A DNA stretch of 64,000 nt, taken from positions 30,813 through 94,812 of the forward strand of contig JBBAUA010000006.1 in NCBI GenBank assembly GCA_040398465.1. The letters run 5' to 3'. This stretch comes from UBA7672 sp040398465. Lineage in GTDB: Bacteria > Pseudomonadota > Alphaproteobacteria > Caulobacterales > Hyphomonadaceae. This document shows positions 61,476-64,000 of the stretch, one piece after another. The number at the start of each line of letters is the position of its first letter. Position 1 is the first letter of the stretch. Made by a program: the position numbers and the translations under genes. The notes below the pieces were generated by a model. It was not told the origin of the DNA. It made no database searches and saw only the letters and a program-made list of their open reading frames with translations.

Positions 61476-63410
61476 TCAGTCTTCAGAGCGTTTCGACTCC
61501 ATAGCGGCCCCCATCCCACCGATGGCGTTCCTGAGATCCTGCGCGCCATCGCTCGCGGGTGAGGTAATCGCCTCGTCCACGACCGACCGGCTTGCACTGC
61601 GCCGCTCGATCACTTTCTGCATGATCCTGGCCTGGTGGGCGGCGCTCATAATCTCTACGCCTTCCTCGTCAGCCCGTTTCGTCGCCTGCACTTCGACCGC
61701 AAGCGTCCTCGCGACATGGAACCGTCCGATGGCGTCAAGCCAGTCGCGACCCTCGTTCGACAAAGGGTCCATCGGCTGCCCGACAGGGAAGGTTTCCAAA
61801 AGCTCGACAGCCCGCTTGCGGCCAAGGCTACGTAGATGGGCTGCAACAGTAGTCCGGTCAAGCATTTCGGACCCATTGTAGACGTCAAAGGCTGCGGTTC
61901 TGATCGCATCCGCGTCAGGATCGTCGAACACCGCCTTCGCCAGCGCCTCCGGCGCCTGTTCCATCATCCGCGGGCTCTCGATCGCCCGGACCACAAGCCT
62001 GAGCCCCGCCAAGCCCGTCGGACCGGGCGAGAACCCTTTCTTCCCTAACGGCGCCCCCTGCGCTCCAGACCCCTTGCCTCCGTTATTGGCCCCATTTCGG
62101 GTACTGCGGGCGTGCCAGTAGAGCCGGTCGCGCAGCTCGCGCTCATAGGCCTTCTTCACGCCGGGATGCTTGATCAGGGCCACAGCGGCCATAAGCCGCG
62201 CTTCGAATCCGGCCTGCCGCTCGGGCGTATCCAGCGGCTCGGCCTCAAGCTCGCGCAGCCAGAGCAGGTCGACCAGCGGCCGCGCCGTGGTCAGCATCTC
62301 CCGCATCGCCTGAGGCCCGCGCACCCGCACCACGTCGTCCGGGTCCATCCCGTCCGGCAGCAGCACGAAGTACAGGGTCTTGCCCGGCTCGATCAGCGGC
62401 AGCGCCCGGTCGCACGCACGCCACGCCGCCCGGATGCCTGCGGCGTCCCCGTCGAAGCACAGGATCGGCTCCGGCCCCGCCCGCCACAACAGCTCCAGCT
62501 GCTCCTCGGTCAGCGCCGTGCCCAGCGGCGCCACGGCCGACCCGATCCCCGCCTCAGCCAGCGCGATCGCATCGACATAGCCCTCGGTGACGATCAGCCC
62601 GTGCGAGAGAGGCCCCTCCTTCACCGCCGCCATCGCCTCGCGCGCCGCCATGTAGCGGTAGAGCGTCCGTCCCTTGTGGAAGAGTGGTGAGTCCGACGAG
62701 TTGAGGTATTTCGGCTTCCCATCGGGTTCGAGCGTTCGCGCCCCGAACGCGATCACCCGCTCCGAATGGTCGGTGATCGGAAAAATCACCCGGTTCCGGA
62801 AGCGGTCCCAGGGCTGCCGCGACTTGCCATCCGCGCCCTCTTCCGGCTGCACCACAAGCCCCGCCTCGATCAGCTCCTCGACCGACGCGCCTTCCTTGGT
62901 CAGCAGGTCCAGCAGCATGCGCCAGCCATCTGGCGCAAAGCCCATCCTGTGTCGCGCCCACGCCTCAGGCCCGAAGCCGCGCTTCTCGAGATATTCCCGC
63001 GCCGCCGCCCCCGCGGGCTTGCGCAGCTGGTCCTCGAAGAACAGGCACGCCTTCTCGACCCACTCGATCAGCGTGGTGCGCCGCTTGTACTGCTGCACCT
63101 CGGCCGCCGACTGCTTCGGCAGCTCCAGCCCATAGTCCCGCGCCAGCTTCTCGACCGACTCGGCGAACGACAGCCGCTCGGTCTCCATCAGGAAGGTTAT
63201 CGCATCGCCGCCCTTCTGCGTGGAGAAGCACTTGTAGAAGCCGCGCGTGTCGTGGACGTGGAAGCTCGGCGTCTTCTCGCTCGAGAACGGCGACAGGCCG
63301 ACCCAGTCGCCGGCCTTGCCGTGCTTCTTCAGCGCCACCTTTTTCCCAATGACGTCCGACAGCCGCACGCGCGACTTCAGCTCATTGAGAAATTCCTCCG
63401 GGAACCGCAT
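61476..63410 (-). CDS. dnaG: DNA primase
   Basis: Makes the RNA primers of DNA replication. 644 residues: N-terminal CHC2-type domain (1-100), RNA-polymerase core with the TOPRIM motifs TEGYVD (275-280) and FDGDAAG (319-325), DPDD, and a C-terminal helicase-binding domain. Of the four zinc ligands of the CHC2 motif only C61 remains: the others read S40, S43 and T64 (LSPFSSEKTPSF, KCFSTQ). The rest of the motif is intact. ATG 63410 gives the usual start MRFPEEFLNELKSR; a longer frame to 63437 is less likely. Co-directional with rpoD; a promoter with two GANTC sites lies upstream. Confidence 0.95.
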   Translation of the reverse strand: MRFPEEFLNELKSRVRLSDVIGKKVALKKHGKAGDWVGLSPFSSEKTPSFHVHDTRGFYKCFSTQKGGDAITFLMETERLSFAESVEKLARDYGLELPKQSAAEVQQYKRRTTLIEWVEKACLFFEDQLRKPAGAAAREYLEKRGFGPEAWARHRMGFAPDGWRMLLDLLTKEGASVEELIEAGLVVQPEEGADGKSRQPWDRFRNRVIFPITDHSERVIAFGARTLEPDGKPKYLNSSDSPLFHKGRTLYRYMAAREAMAAVKEGPLSHGLIVTEGYVDAIALAEAGIGSAVAPLGTALTEEQLELLWRAGPEPILCFDGDAAGIRAAWRACDRALPLIEPGKTLYFVLLPDGMDPDDVVRVRGPQAMREMLTTARPLVDLLWLRELEAEPLDTPERQAGFEARLMAAVALIKHPGVKKAYERELRDRLYWHARSTRNGANNGGKGSGAQGAPLGKKGFSPGPTGLAGLRLVVRAIESPRMMEQAPEALAKAVFDDPDADAIRTAAFDVYNGSEMLDRTTVAAHLRSLGRKRAVELLETFPVGQPMDPLSNEGRDWLDAIGRFHVARTLAVEVQATKRADEEGVEIMSAAHQARIMQKVIERRSASRSVVDEAITSPASDGAQDLRNAIGGMGAAMESKRSED

Positions 63411-63499
63411 CGCTACTCTGGTGGCTTTCTGGCCCAATGACCGGCGCTAGCCGCCGGACGCATTCCGCGCCAGCAACCACCACCCCGATCCTGTGGACG

Positions 63500-63536
63500 A
63501 TTATACAGTGAATTGTGCGCTGATTCGCGAGAATCA
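63500..63536 (-). promoter_or_regulatory. Candidate dnaG promoter with a palindromic pair of GANTC sites
   Basis: On the minus strand TATAAT (63505-63500) forms a consensus -10. About 17 bases further upstream, where a -35 box would lie, TGATTC-GCGA-GAATCA (63521-63536) is an inverted repeat holding GATTC at 63522-63526 and GAATC at 63531-63535, both CcrM sites. There is no TTGACA-like -35. Candidates for methylation-dependent or GcrA-dependent control. Confidence 0.5.
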
Positions 63537-63590
63537 AGCTGTGCACTGCCAAAGCACTGAAATCATGCGAGTCCCGGACGCGGACCCCGC

Positions 63591-63860
63591 TCAGACCTGC
63601 CCGGAAGCGTCCCCGCCCACAGGCTCCGCATGTCCCTGTTCGTCGCCTTCGCAACCGCGCGAACCGCCCTGCCTGGACCGCAACCGCTCAAGCAATTCGG
63701 CGGCGTCCTCGATCAGGTCCTGCAGGGGCATGACGATCATGCTCTGCGCCAGGCCCTCGCCGGCCAGCTTGGCCTTTTTCCGCCATACGGAGAGCTCTGC
63801 GCGATACTTGGCCACCTGCGCCCTCAGATAACCGATGGCGGCTTCGCGTTGTGGACTCAC
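63591..63860 (-). CDS. Small helical protein, unknown family
   Basis: 89 residues. Residues 1-65 form one or two long amphipathic helices (YLRAQVAKYRAELSVWRKKAKLAGEG, PLQDLIEDAAELLERLRSRQ), suitable for a coiled coil or helical hairpin; the rest is polar and probably disordered (EGDEQGHAEPVGGDASG). GTG 63860 has GGGGGAG 10 bases upstream on the minus strand. Transcribed toward dnaG and ends 180 bases before its start. No function assigned. Confidence 0.6.
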   Translation of the reverse strand: MSPQREAAIGYLRAQVAKYRAELSVWRKKAKLAGEGLAQSMIVMPLQDLIEDAAELLERLRSRQGGSRGCEGDEQGHAEPVGGDASGQV

Positions 63861-63969
63861 GGCGCTGGCTCCCCCGGCGCCCGATGCGTGTGACCTGCAC
63901 GGGGCCTCGCCAGCATCGCTAAAGGATCCCGCCGCCCCGCATTTGTCTCAGGTCAAGAACGAACGACGC

Positions 63970-64000
63970 CTAAGCCCGCTTCCCCTCCATCAGCGCATAC
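63970..64000 (-). CDS. End of a gene that runs in from the right edge (partial)
   Basis: On the minus strand the last codons read ...YALMEGKRA followed by TAG at 63972-63970. The frame is open to the window edge. Too short to identify. Confidence 0.3.
   Translation of the reverse strand, partial: YALMEGKRA

Overview
The window reads as chromosomal DNA of a GC-rich, aerobic alphaproteobacterium, most likely of the Caulobacter/Hyphomonas group. The main pointers are a CcrM-type GANTC methyltransferase with a CtrA-like box and two GANTC sites in its leader, a dnaG-rpoD pair, an ETF/ETF-ubiquinone oxidoreductase system, and many secreted lipoproteins, hydrolases and peptidases. I see no rRNA, tRNA, CRISPR array, phage or insertion sequence. 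Gene density is high, and most genes have clear Shine-Dalgarno sequences, short gaps or ATGA overlaps.

Layout. 1-13.4 kb: start of a probable DUF2007 gene, polyprenyl diphosphate synthase, a WecA/MraY-like transferase, ispE, three lipoproteins (two with TPRs), ETF-QO, a family-4-like uracil-DNA glycosylase, MsrB, then an 830-base gene-poor stretch with a stop-interrupted ORF and palindromic repeats, and a DUF3137 membrane protein. 13.6-25.3 kb: PA0069-like radical SAM protein, DUF1311 protein, ccrM, RibD-C reductase, alkylsulfatase-like lipoprotein, GST, cytochrome P460, acyl-CoA dehydrogenase (Mcd-like), AbgT transporter. 25.4-42.5 kb: M14 peptidase, YciB, SGNH esterase, DUF1993, two paralogous secreted 'G-x-W-x-N' proteins (one at 20.2 kb, one at 30.8 kb), two lipoprotein methyltransferase paralogues, cobalamin adenosyltransferase, serine hydrolase, S9 peptidase, a frameshifted small gene, TerB, SDR, DUF3144 and an alpha/beta hydrolase. 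42.8-56.7 kb: etfBA, M20 peptidase, several small lipoproteins, an XRE/membrane-protein pair, HupE with a membrane-anchored partner, MltA, a decayed FAD oxidoreductase, VOC, DUF72, zinc metallopeptidase, DUF924, O-acetylhomoserine sulfhydrylase, and a decayed second DUF924 copy. 57-64 kb: asparagine synthetase, then rpoD and dnaG on the minus strand.

How genes fit together. Acyl-CoA dehydrogenase, EtfAB and ETF-QO form one electron path to ubiquinone, whose side chain the polyprenyl synthase would make. The Mcd-like dehydrogenase and the cobalamin adenosyltransferase would fit an ethylmalonyl-CoA/methylmalonyl-CoA route, although the other enzymes are not in the window. IspE feeds isoprenoid synthesis. 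CcrM methylates GANTC sites, and a palindromic pair of such sites sits on the likely dnaG-rpoD promoter, so replication priming and the housekeeping sigma factor may be tied to the cell cycle.

I found no clearly new multi-gene system. The best leads are: a perfect 12-bp hairpin that buries the Shine-Dalgarno of the AbgT gene; the double-GANTC palindrome before dnaG; a DnaG whose zinc motif has lost three of four ligands; a 118-residue Ala/Lys/Pro-rich leader on RpoD with a second well-placed internal start; a short cysteine-bearing domain shared by two neighbouring lipoproteins; a gene split at a T6 tract; and two decaying gene copies.
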